In this document: piece after piece, positions 1 to 4,972 of the stretch | How the letters are laid out: every line of letters starts with the position of its first letter | Position numbering within the stretch: position 1 is the stretch's first letter | Notes under the pieces: generated by a model | What the model was told of the DNA's origin: nothing | Database searches by the model: none | The model's input: only the letters and a program-made list of their open reading frames with translations | Made by a program: the position numbers and the translations under genes | Assembly (NCBI GenBank): GCA_964372145.1 | Contig: CAYJPM010000052.1 | Coordinates: forward strand, 1-5,108 | Reading direction: 5' to 3' | Source of the DNA: CAKOSP01 sp964372145 | Lineage (GTDB): Bacteria > Bacillota_I > Bacilli_A > RF39 > UBA660 | DNA: 5,108 bases

Positions 1-13
1 AAAGAAGAAATAG
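1..13 (+). CDS. rplB: 3' end of 50S ribosomal protein L2 (partial, inferred)
   Basis: Only the last codons are inside the window. Reading from base 2 gives Lys-Lys-Lys then TAG at 11-13. L2 proteins usually end in a run of basic residues, and rplB is the gene expected directly before rpsS in this operon, so this reading fits. The alternative frame from base 1 would end Ile-Gly-Gly, which is not L2-like. The TAG is fused with the rpsS ribosome binding site (TAGGAGG). The identity rests on gene order and the three lysines only; extending the contig to the left would settle it. Confidence 0.6.
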
Positions 14-22
14 GAGGATAAA

Positions 23-286
23 ATGGCAAGAAGTTTAAAAAAAGGACCTTTCGTTGATAAATCTTTAATGAAAAAGGTTCAAGAAATGAATAAAGCAGCT
101 AAGAAAACTGTTATAAAAACTTGGTCTAGAAGATCAACTATTTTCCCTGAATTTGTAGGTAATACAATTGCAGTACATAATGGTAAAGATTTTATCCCGG
201 TTTACATAACTGAAGAAATGGTAGGACACAAATTAGGAGAGTTTGCATTAACTCGTAAATTTAGTGGTCATGCTGGAAATAAATAG
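23..286 (+). CDS. rpsS: 30S ribosomal protein S19
   Basis: S19 sits in the head of the small subunit, where it pairs with S13 and contacts 16S rRNA near the A-site finger bridge. The 87-residue product has the family's usual length. It opens with MARSLKKGPFVD, the standard N-terminus, and carries the signature region NGKDFIPVYITEEMVGHKLG followed by EFALTR (about residues 53-78). The tail KFSGHAGNK departs slightly from the usual TRxFRGH pattern, with Ser in place of the second Arg. The ATG lies 5 bases after GGAGG (13-17), so the start is secure. It stops with TAG (284-286), whose G is also the first base of the rplV ribosome binding site. It lies between rplB and rplV as expected. Confidence 0.98.
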   Translation: MARSLKKGPFVDKSLMKKVQEMNKAAKKTVIKTWSRRSTIFPEFVGNTIAVHNGKDFIPVYITEEMVGHKLGEFALTRKFSGHAGNK

Positions 287-294
287 GAGGTAAC

Positions 295-636
295 ATGGAA
301 GCATATGCAATACATAAAACTGCGTTAATTAAACCTAGACTTGCAAGAATGACTATGGATTTAATTAGAAGCAAAGATGTAAACACAGCTAGAGCTATAT
401 TAGAAACTACTAATACTAAAGCTAGCGTAATGATATTAAAAGTTTTAAATTCTGCAGTGGCAAACGCTGTTAATAATAACGGTGCTGTAGAAACTGAATT
501 AAAAATAAAAGAGTGTTTTGTTAATCCAGGTCCTGTTTATAAGAGAATTAAATTTGCATCTCGTGGGAACGTGGATAGAAACGATAAAAGAACAAGTCAC
601 ATTACTGTATGTGTAACAGACGGGAAGGGAGAGTAA
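295..636 (+). CDS. rplV: 50S ribosomal protein L22
   Basis: L22 binds 23S rRNA from all domains, and its long beta-hairpin lines the nascent peptide exit tunnel. The 113 residues cover the whole family. The N-terminal globular part has KPRLARMTMDLIR (13-25) and NSAVANAVNNNG (52-63). The hairpin returns at KRTSHITVCV (98-107). The product can be numbered like E. coli L22 through the hairpin without gaps. There the tip is unusual: the common PRAKGRADRIL (87-97) reads FASRGNVDRND. No frameshift explains this, since both flanks stay in frame and conserved. The start follows GGAGG (286-290) by 4 bases. The gene ends in TAA, 3 bases before rpsC, and its last codons carry the rpsC ribosome binding site. 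Confidence 0.97.
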   Translation: MEAYAIHKTALIKPRLARMTMDLIRSKDVNTARAILETTNTKASVMILKVLNSAVANAVNNNGAVETELKIKECFVNPGPVYKRIKFASRGNVDRNDKRTSHITVCVTDGKGE

Positions 637-639
637 TAT

Positions 640-1323
640 ATGGGACAAAAAGTTAATCCAATAGGATACAGACTTGGTGTTAATAAAGATTGGGAATCTA
701 AATGGTATGCTGATAAAGATTTTAGTGTTAAACTTAATAACGATTTAAAAATAAGAGAATTCGTTGCTAAAAATTTAAAAGATGCTGCGATTGCTAAAGT
801 TCTTATCGAAAGAAAAAAAGAACGTGTTGACATCACATTATATACTGCTAAACCTGGTGTTATTATCGGACGTGGCGGAGAAGATATTGAAAAACTAAGA
901 AACAAAATTGGAAAATTAGTTAAAGAAACTGTATATATAAATATAGTTGAAGAAAAAAATGCTGATTTAAATGCTAAATTAGTAGCTGATTCAATTGCTA
1001 GTCAAATTGAAAATAGAGCTCCATTTAGATCTGCACAAAAAAGAGCAATCAGAAATACTATGAAAGCTGGAGCTAAAGGAATTAAAACTTTAGTATCTGG
1101 AAGATTAGCTGGTGCTGAAATGGCGAGAAGCGAAGGATATACTGAAGGAACTGTTCCTTTACATACAATTAGAGCTGATATTGATTATGCTATAAGTGAA
1201 GCTGATACAATATACGGTAAAATTGGTGTTAAAGTATGGATCTATAAAGATGAAGTTCTTCGTAACAAACCTAAAAGAGTTGTAAAGGAGGCTGATTCAA
1301 ATGTTGATGCCAAAAAGAACTAA
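640..1323 (+). CDS. rpsC: 30S ribosomal protein S3
   Basis: S3 lies on the solvent side of the 30S head, lines the mRNA entry channel and, in E. coli, takes part in unwinding mRNA. The 227 residues are slightly longer than the roughly 218 of Bacillus. Visible parts are the N-terminal motif GQKVNPIGYRLG (2-13), the type II KH domain with GRGG (77-80) in PGVIIGRGGEDI, and the C-terminal domain with GRLAGAEMARSEGYTEG (154-170) and PLHTIRADIDY (173-183). The segment FRSAQKR (129-135) aligns with E. coli FRRAMKR, so one of the paired arginines is Ser. The C-terminus is a short polar extension ending DAKKN, and its last 23 bases overlap rplP. The start follows a GAAGGGAG ribosome binding site (624-631) inside the end of rplV. 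Confidence 0.98.
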   Translation: MGQKVNPIGYRLGVNKDWESKWYADKDFSVKLNNDLKIREFVAKNLKDAAIAKVLIERKKERVDITLYTAKPGVIIGRGGEDIEKLRNKIGKLVKETVYINIVEEKNADLNAKLVADSIASQIENRAPFRSAQKRAIRNTMKAGAKGIKTLVSGRLAGAEMARSEGYTEGTVPLHTIRADIDYAISEADTIYGKIGVKVWIYKDEVLRNKPKRVVKEADSNVDAKKN

Positions 1324-1732
1324 ATATCGTAAAAGTCACAGAATTAGTTATGATGGAAAAGCTAAAGGAAACTTAGAATTACATTTAGGTGATTATGGAT
1401 TAAAAGCGATGGAAGGTGCTTGGATATCTGCAAGAGAAATTGAAGCAGCTCGTATTGCAATGACACGTTATATGAAACGTGGTGGTAAAGTATTTATAAA
1501 TATTTTCCCACATATGCCTAGAACTAAAAAACCTCTTGAAACTCGTCAAGGTAAAGGTAAAGGTGGCGTAGAAGAATACGTTGCAGTTGTTAAAACTGGA
1601 AAAATAGTATTTGAAATTAATGGTGTTGAAGAAGAAGTGGCTAGAGAAGCATTAAGACTTGCTGCTCACAAACTTTCAATCAAAACTAAATTTATAATGA
1701 GAGAAAAGGGTGGTGATTCACTTGAAAATTAA
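1301..1732 (+). CDS. rplP: 50S ribosomal protein L16
   Basis: L16 binds 23S rRNA near the peptidyl transferase centre and the A/P-site tRNA elbow, and is needed late in 50S assembly. At 143 residues it matches Bacillus L16 (about 144). Motifs: MLMPKRTKYRK at the N-terminus, IEAARIAMTRYMKRGGKV (47-64), KPLETRQGKGKGG (77-89), and EEVAREALRLAAHKL near the C-terminus. The start at 1301 is preferred over the ATG at 1307 because MLxPKR is the family N-terminus and an AAAGGAG ribosome binding site (1284-1290) lies 10 bases upstream inside rpsC. It overlaps rpsC by 23 bases, in another frame, and rpmC by 11. Two usually fixed residues differ: Trp to Phe65, and the Met after the conserved Arg82 is Gln83. 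Confidence 0.98.
   Translation: MLMPKRTKYRKSHRISYDGKAKGNLELHLGDYGLKAMEGAWISAREIEAARIAMTRYMKRGGKVFINIFPHMPRTKKPLETRQGKGKGGVEEYVAVVKTGKIVFEINGVEEEVAREALRLAAHKLSIKTKFIMREKGGDSLEN
1707..1717 (+). promoter_or_regulatory. Ribosome binding site that decides the rpmC start
   Basis: The bases GGTGAT at 1712-1717 match the 3' part of the perfect anti-16S sequence AAGGAGGTGATC. Extending the alignment upstream gives two more matching Gs (1709-1710) with a T in place of the central A. In this register the GGAGG position falls at 1709-1713, 8 bases before the TTG at 1722. The in-frame GTGs at 1710 and 1713 lie inside this pairing region and so cannot be the start it serves. The site is coded within the end of rplP. 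Confidence 0.7.
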
Positions 1733-1934
1733 TGAATTAAGAAAAATGTCAAGCGAAGAGCTGAATAAAAAAATTAAAACTAGTAAAGAAGAGTTATTTA
1801 CTAAAAGAATGCAACAAGCAAGTGGAAATTTAGAAAAACCTGCTGAACTTAGATTACTAAGAAAAGATGTTGCTAAAATGTTAACAATTCTTAAAGAAAG
1901 AGAATTAGAAGAAAATGCTGGAGGTATTAAATAA
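1722..1934 (+). CDS. rpmC: 50S ribosomal protein L29 (TTG start)
   Basis: L29 is a small two-helix protein at the polypeptide exit rim beside L23, close to where the signal recognition particle and trigger factor dock. With the TTG at 1722 as start the product is 70 residues beginning MKINELRKMSSEEL, which aligns with the usual MKxxELR N-terminus (Bacillus L29 is about 66). In-frame GTGs at 1710 and 1713 would add a VIHL-type extension not seen in the family. The core is KEELFTKRMQQASGNLEKPA, then LRLLRKDVAKMLTILKERE, which matches the second helix of the family. It is the only complete gene here without ATG. It overlaps rplP by 11 bases, and its TAA shares one base with the rpsQ ATG (TAATG). 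Confidence 0.93.
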   Translation: MKINELRKMSSEELNKKIKTSKEELFTKRMQQASGNLEKPAELRLLRKDVAKMLTILKERELEENAGGIK

Positions 1935-2191
1935 TGAATGCTGCTAAATTTGAATTAGTTGGTACTGTAGTAAGTGCTACAAACAATAAAACAATTACTG
2001 TATTAGTTGAAACACAAAAGAAACATAAATTATATGGTAAAATTTACAAATCATCTAAAAAATATGCTGCACATGATGAAAATAACACAGCAAAAATGGG
2101 AGATACAGTTAAAATTAGAATGACTAAACCTATAAGTAAAACTAAAAAGTTTGAAATGGTTGAAGTTCTAAAAGAAGCTGTTATCCTTTAG
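1934..2191 (+). CDS. rpsQ: 30S ribosomal protein S17
   Basis: S17 is a primary 16S rRNA binder in the body of the 30S subunit with an OB-fold. The 85-residue product shows the family core: GTVVSATNNKTITVLVET (10-27), KKHKLYGK (29-36), then SKKYAAHDENN (40-50) and GDTVKIRMTKPISKTKKFEM. The N-terminus is a few residues shorter than in Bacillus (about 87). The ATG shares its A with the last base of the rpmC stop. A full GGAGGT (1920-1925) lies 8 bases upstream, coded by Gly-Gly near the end of L29. The gene ends in TAG (2189-2191), fused to the rplN ribosome binding site. In many genomes S17 closes the S10-type block; here there is no break after it. Confidence 0.98.
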   Translation: MNAAKFELVGTVVSATNNKTITVLVETQKKHKLYGKIYKSSKKYAAHDENNTAKMGDTVKIRMTKPISKTKKFEMVEVLKEAVIL

Positions 2192-2203
2192 GAGGTATTA
2201 TTT

Positions 2204-2572
2204 ATGGTAATGCAAGAATCAAAACTTAAAGTTGCAGACAATAGTGGTGCTAGAGAACTTTTAGTAATAAGAGTTGAAGGTGGATCTAAAGTTAAATCTG
2301 GTAATATCGGAGATGTAGTAGTAGGAACTGTTAAAAAATCTCTACCAAATGGACAAATCAAAAAAGGTAAAGTTGTTAAAGCTGTTATCGTTAGAACTGT
2401 TCAAGGTGTTAGAAGAAATGACGGATCTTATATTAAATTTGCAGACAATGCATGTGTATTAATTAAGGATGATAAAACACCTGTTGGAACACGTGTGTTT
2501 GGACCAGTTGCTAGAGAATTAAGAGAAAAAGAATTTAATAAAATTGTTTCTTTAGCACCTGAGGTTTTATAG
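2204..2572 (+). CDS. rplN: 50S ribosomal protein L14
   Basis: L14 binds 23S rRNA on the interface side of the 50S, forms bridge B8 with 16S rRNA together with L19, and is the docking site for the silencing factor RsfS. All 122 residues align with Bacillus L14: KVADNSGARELLVIRV (9-24), NIGDVVVGTVKK, KKGKVVKAVIVRT, DGSYIKFADNACVLI, then GTRVFGPVARELRE and the terminal KIVSLAPEVL. The ATG at 2204 is chosen over 2210 because it lies 7 bases after GGAGGT (2191-2196) and gives an N-terminus of family length. It is normally the first gene of the spc-type block; only 12 bases separate it from rpsQ, with no room for a promoter or terminator. It ends TAG inside TAGGAGG. Confidence 0.98.
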   Translation: MVMQESKLKVADNSGARELLVIRVEGGSKVKSGNIGDVVVGTVKKSLPNGQIKKGKVVKAVIVRTVQGVRRNDGSYIKFADNACVLIKDDKTPVGTRVFGPVARELREKEFNKIVSLAPEVL

Positions 2573-2580
2573 GAGGATAT

Positions 2581-2898
2581 ATGAAAGTTAAAGTAGGAGA
2601 TAATGTTAAAGTACTTGCTGGTAAAGATAGAGGCAAAGAAGGTAAAGTAATTAAAACTTTAAAAAACATTGATAAAGTAGTTGTTGAAAATGTTAATATT
2701 ATCAAAAAACATTCTAAACCAACTAATAATAATGACAAAGGTGGAATTTTTGAAATTGAAGCACCTATTCATGTATCTAATGTAAAAGTAATTGAAAATG
2801 CAAAAAAAGAAGTAAAAGCAAAAGCAACTAAAAAAGTTGAAAAAGAAGTTAAAGAAGTAAAAGCTAAGAAAACAACTTCTAAGAAAGCGAGTAAGTAA
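2581..2898 (+). CDS. rplX: 50S ribosomal protein L24 with replaced C-terminal half
   Basis: L24 is an early assembly protein that nucleates 50S folding at the 5' end of 23S rRNA and sits at the tunnel exit. The N-terminal KOW domain is normal: VKVGDNVKVLAGKDRGKEGK (3-22), then VENVNIIKKHSKPTNNN (35-51) and KGGIFEIEAPIHVSNV (53-68). After about residue 74 the expected segment (usually TG-x(3)-RVG then EDGKKVR) is missing. In its place is a tail of 31 residues made only of Lys, Glu, Val, Ala, Thr and Ser, with 14 lysines. Total length (105) is still typical. No alternative frame restores the lost part. It starts 4 bases after GGAGG (2572-2576) and ends 2 bases before rplE. Confidence 0.96.
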   Translation: MKVKVGDNVKVLAGKDRGKEGKVIKTLKNIDKVVVENVNIIKKHSKPTNNNDKGGIFEIEAPIHVSNVKVIENAKKEVKAKATKKVEKEVKEVKAKKTTSKKASK

Positions 2899-2900
2899 TT

Positions 2901-3440
2901 ATGAGTAATTTTAAGAAATTTTATAACGAAGAAGTTGCTCCTTCATTAATCAAAGAATATAATTATGCTTCTAAAATGGCTGTGCCTAAAATAGAAAAAA
3001 TAGTTATCAACATGGGATGTGGAGACGGTACTAAAGATGAAAAATTCATCACTGCAGCTGTAGCTGATTTAACTGCAATAGCTGGTCAAAAACCGGTTGT
3101 TACAAGAGCACGTAAATCAATCGCAGGATTTAAATTACGTGAAGGTCAAAACGTAGGTGTTAAAGTAACACTTCGTGGAGAAAATATGTATGACTTTTTA
3201 GAAAAGTTAATAAAAATATCTTTACCAAGAGTTAGAGATTTCCGTGGTGTATCAAAAACAGCTTTTGATGGAAGAGGAAATTATACTTTAGGTATAAAAG
3301 AACAATTAATATTCCCTGAAATAGAGTTTGACAATGTTGTTAAAACTCGTGGAATGGATATAGTTATTGTTACAACAGCAAACACAAATGAAGAGGCAAA
3401 GAGCTTATTAAAAGCGTTCGGAATGCCTTTCAAAAATTAA
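2901..3440 (+). CDS. rplE: 50S ribosomal protein L5
   Basis: L5 binds 5S rRNA with L18, forms part of the central protuberance, and contacts P-site tRNA and S13. The 179 residues equal the Bacillus length. Recognisable parts: KIEKIVINMGCGDG (31-44), GQKPVVTRARKSIAGFKLRE (62-81), GVKVTLRG, LPRVRDFRGVS (108-118), then DGRGNYTLGIKEQLIFPEI (123-141) and MDIVIVTTANTNEEA. The ATG is separated from the rplX stop by only TT. Unlike its neighbours it has no clear GGAGG upstream: the 20 bases before the start read as AAG/GCGAG/TAAG, coding the end of the L24 tail. Translation probably depends on ribosomes finishing rplX. It ends TAA, joined to the rpsN ribosome binding site. Confidence 0.98.
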   Translation: MSNFKKFYNEEVAPSLIKEYNYASKMAVPKIEKIVINMGCGDGTKDEKFITAAVADLTAIAGQKPVVTRARKSIAGFKLREGQNVGVKVTLRGENMYDFLEKLIKISLPRVRDFRGVSKTAFDGRGNYTLGIKEQLIFPEIEFDNVVKTRGMDIVIVTTANTNEEAKSLLKAFGMPFKN

Positions 3441-3449
3441 GGAGGACCT

Positions 3450-3635
3450 ATGGCAAGAACTAGTTTAAAAGTTAAAAATAAAAGAAAAGCTAAATTTAGT
3501 ACTAGAGAATATACTCGTTGTGAAAGATGTGGTAGACCTCATTCAGTATTAAAAAAATATGGAATTTGTCGTATTTGCTTTAGAGAACTTGCAAATAAAG
3601 GACAAATCCCAGGCGTGAAAAAATCAAGTTGGTAA
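3450..3635 (+). CDS. rpsN: 30S ribosomal protein S14, zinc-binding (type Z)
   Basis: S14 assembles late into the 30S head beside S3 and S19. This is the short zinc-ribbon form: 61 residues, with Cys24, Cys27, Cys40 and Cys43 in CERC and CRIC, spaced as a four-cysteine zinc site. The basic N-terminus ARTSLKVKNKRKAKFSTREY and the ending GQIPGVKKSSW are standard for the type found in Bacillota and Mollicutes; the long, cysteine-free type is about 90-100 residues. Many Bacillota also keep a zinc-independent paralogue elsewhere, which this window cannot show. It follows rplE with AAGGAGG (3439-3445) and a short 4-base spacer to ATG. All four cysteines are intact, so this should be a functional zinc form. 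Confidence 0.98.
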   Translation: MARTSLKVKNKRKAKFSTREYTRCERCGRPHSVLKKYGICRICFRELANKGQIPGVKKSSW

Positions 3636-3651
3636 GAAGGAGGAATTATAG

Positions 3652-4050
3652 ATGTTTGTACAAGATAAAATAGCAGATATGCTTACAAGAATCAGAAATG
3701 CTAATCAAATGAAATATAAAACAGTTGATGTTATTGGAACTAAAATGACAGTAGCTATAGCTGAAATATTAAAATCTGAAGGTTACATTGAAGGTTTTGA
3801 ACTTGAAGAAAGTATAACTGGCAATACTCTAACTTTAACACTTAAATATGGTGCTAAAAAAGAAAGAGTTATTGTTGGTCTTAAAAGAATTAGTAAATCT
3901 GGATTAAGAGTTTACGCAAAATCAAATGAAATTCCTCGTGTTCTTAACGGACTTGGAATTGCAATTATCTCTACATCAGAAGGTCTTATGACTGATAAAG
4001 ATGCTAGAGCTAAAGGGTTAGGAGGCGAAGTACTTGCCTATGTTTGGTAA
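3652..4050 (+). CDS. rpsH: 30S ribosomal protein S8
   Basis: S8 binds helix 21 of 16S rRNA and organises the central domain of the 30S. The 132 residues align end to end with Bacillus S8. The N-terminal part has DKIADMLTRIRNANQMKY (5-22) and LKSEGYIEGFE. The C-terminal part has GLKRISKSGLRVYAKSNEIP, then VLNGLGIAIISTSEG (97-111), MTDKDARA (113-120) and the usual GGEVLAYVW ending. The RNA-contacting STSxG loop is intact. In E. coli S8 also represses the spc operon by binding mRNA at the rplE start; I cannot show such a site here. The ATG lies 8 bases after AAGGAGG (3637-3643). The 16-base gap before it is the longest in the window. Confidence 0.98.
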   Translation: MFVQDKIADMLTRIRNANQMKYKTVDVIGTKMTVAIAEILKSEGYIEGFELEESITGNTLTLTLKYGAKKERVIVGLKRISKSGLRVYAKSNEIPRVLNGLGIAIISTSEGLMTDKDARAKGLGGEVLAYVW

Positions 4051-4055
4051 GGAAG
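4049..4055 (+). promoter_or_regulatory. Weak ribosome binding site deciding the rplF start
   Basis: AAGGAAG overlaps the rpsH stop (TAA at 4048-4050) and stands 6 bases before the ATG at 4062. It has GGAAG where most genes here have GGAGG, so pairing is weaker. It supports the start at 4062 rather than the in-frame TTG at 4044 inside rpsH, which lies upstream of the site. Confidence 0.65.
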
Positions 4056-4061
4056 AATCTT

Positions 4062-4598
4062 ATGAGTAGAATCGGAGAAAGAAAATTAACCCTACCTGCT
4101 GGCGTTACAGTTACTTGTGAAAACAATGTAGTTACTGTAAAAGGAGCTAAAGGTGAACTTAAACTTAATTATAGTAATTTAGTTGAAATAATTGTTGAAG
4201 AAACAGTTGTTACTACTAAAAAAATTAAAGATACTAAAGAAGCTAATGTAATGCAAGGTACTACTAACAGTTTAGTTAGTAATATGATTGACGGAGTTAG
4301 TAAAGGATATGAAAAAGGCTTAGAAGCAGTTGGTGTTGGATATAAATTTAATGTTCAAGGATCAAAAATAAATGTTTCTGCTGGATACTCTCATCCAATA
4401 GTATTAGATGTTCCTGCAGGTTTAACTGTAGAACAAGTGTCAAATACTGAAATTACTATTAAAGGTATTGACAAACAACAAGTGACTGAATTTGCGGCAA
4501 ATATTCGTAAAATAAGAAAACCAGAACCATATAAAGGTAAAGGTATTCGTTATAAAGGCGAAATTGTAAGACGTAAAGAAGGTAAGAAAGCGGCATAA
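4062..4598 (+). CDS. rplF: 50S ribosomal protein L6
   Basis: L6 binds helix 97 of 23S rRNA near the sarcin-ricin loop and the elongation factor site, and is needed for 50S maturation. From the ATG at 4062 the product has 178 residues, the normal length, and begins MSRIGERKLTLPAGV, the family N-terminus. An in-frame TTG at 4044 would add six residues (MVRKNL) not found in homologues and lies within rpsH. The two similar domains are visible. The first runs to about residue 80, with VVTVKGAKGELKL. The second has GLEAVGVGYKF and HPIVLDVPAGLTV. The C-terminal signature PEPYKGKGIRY lies at 154-164, followed by a basic tail ending GKKAA. TAA is joined to the AAGGAGGT that serves rplR. Confidence 0.97.
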   Translation: MSRIGERKLTLPAGVTVTCENNVVTVKGAKGELKLNYSNLVEIIVEETVVTTKKIKDTKEANVMQGTTNSLVSNMIDGVSKGYEKGLEAVGVGYKFNVQGSKINVSAGYSHPIVLDVPAGLTVEQVSNTEITIKGIDKQQVTEFAANIRKIRKPEPYKGKGIRYKGEIVRRKEGKKAA

Positions 4599-4609
4599 GG
4601 AGGTAAGTT

Positions 4610-4963
4610 ATGATAAAAAAAGTTTCAAATAATGAAGGTCGTTTAAGAAGACATGCAAGAATCAGAAAAACATTAAGCGGATCTAGTGAAACACCAAGAC
4701 TTGCAGTATTTAGATCAAATAAGGCTATATATGCACAAGTTATTGATGATGTAACTGGTACTACCTTAGCTTCTTCTTCAAGCTTAGTGTTAAAAATTAA
4801 TGGTGGTAATGTTGAAGGTGCTAAATTAGTAGGTAAAGACGTTGCTGAAAAATGTAAAAAATTAAAAATAAGTAAAGTAGTATTTGACCGTGGTGGATTT
4901 GTTTATCACGGAAGAGTAGCAGCTTTAGCTGATGCAGCTAGAGAAGCTGGACTTGAGTTCTAG
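4610..4963 (+). CDS. rplR: 50S ribosomal protein L18
   Basis: L18 binds 5S rRNA with L5 and anchors it to 23S rRNA in the central protuberance. The 117 residues compare with about 120 in Bacillus. The flexible basic N-terminus is followed by RLRRHARIRKTLSG (11-24) and TPRLAVFRSNKAIYAQVIDD (28-47), then GTTLASSSS. A variable middle (about 60-80) is slightly short. The C-terminal half has KISKVVFDRGGFVYHGRV (86-103) and ALADAAREAGLEF at the end, all conserved. The ATG follows AAGGAGGT (4597-4604) by 5 bases. It ends with TAG (4961-4963), whose G starts the GGAGGT of rpsE. Confidence 0.98.
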   Translation: MIKKVSNNEGRLRRHARIRKTLSGSSETPRLAVFRSNKAIYAQVIDDVTGTTLASSSSLVLKINGGNVEGAKLVGKDVAEKCKKLKISKVVFDRGGFVYHGRVAALADAAREAGLEF

Positions 4964-4968
4964 GAGGT
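4963..4968 (+). promoter_or_regulatory. Ribosome binding site of rpsE, fused to the rplR stop
   Basis: GGAGGT begins on the last base of the rplR TAG stop. Two ATG codons follow in tandem and in frame, at 4970 and 4973. The gap from GGAGG is 2 bases for the first and 5 for the second, so the second is the likelier start; rpsS in this window has the same 5-base gap. Confidence 0.75.
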
Positions 4969-4972
4969 AATG

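Noticed and set aside
597..905. Reverse-strand open frame of 102 codons opposite rplV/rpsC
   Set aside because: It lies entirely opposite conserved L22 and S3 coding sequence, has no ribosome binding site I can see, and its Ser/Leu/Ile-rich translation is what the antisense of AT-rich Lys/Glu/Asp codons gives.
1710..1721. GTG starts for rpmC at 1710 or 1713
   Set aside because: They fall inside the 16S pairing site and add residues not found in L29 homologues.
2189..2204. Promoter or terminator between the S10-type and spc-type blocks
   Set aside because: Only 12 bases separate rpsQ and rplN, and they hold the ribosome binding site. There is no stem with a T-run.
2535..2738. Reverse-strand open frame of 67 codons opposite rplN/rplX, hydrophobic like a membrane peptide
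   Set aside because: The hydrophobic look comes from the complement of Lys- and Asn-rich L24 codons. The forward genes are conserved and fully explain the region.
2803..2895. Frameshift explaining the odd L24 C-terminus
   Set aside because: The other frames soon reach stops and do not show the RVG or EDGKKVR motif, so the tail is real sequence in frame.
2928..2944. Possible hairpin early in rplE (GAAGAAG / CTCCTTC around TTG) as an S8 repressor site
   Set aside because: The stem is short with an A-C mismatch and a three-base loop, codes ordinary L5 residues, and lacks the bulged core I would expect of an S8 site. It is likely chance; covariation in relatives would be needed.
4044..4061. TTG start for rplF at 4044
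   Set aside because: It would add MVRKNL before the family N-terminus MSRIG, lies inside rpsH, and is upstream of the AAGGAAG site that serves the ATG at 4062.
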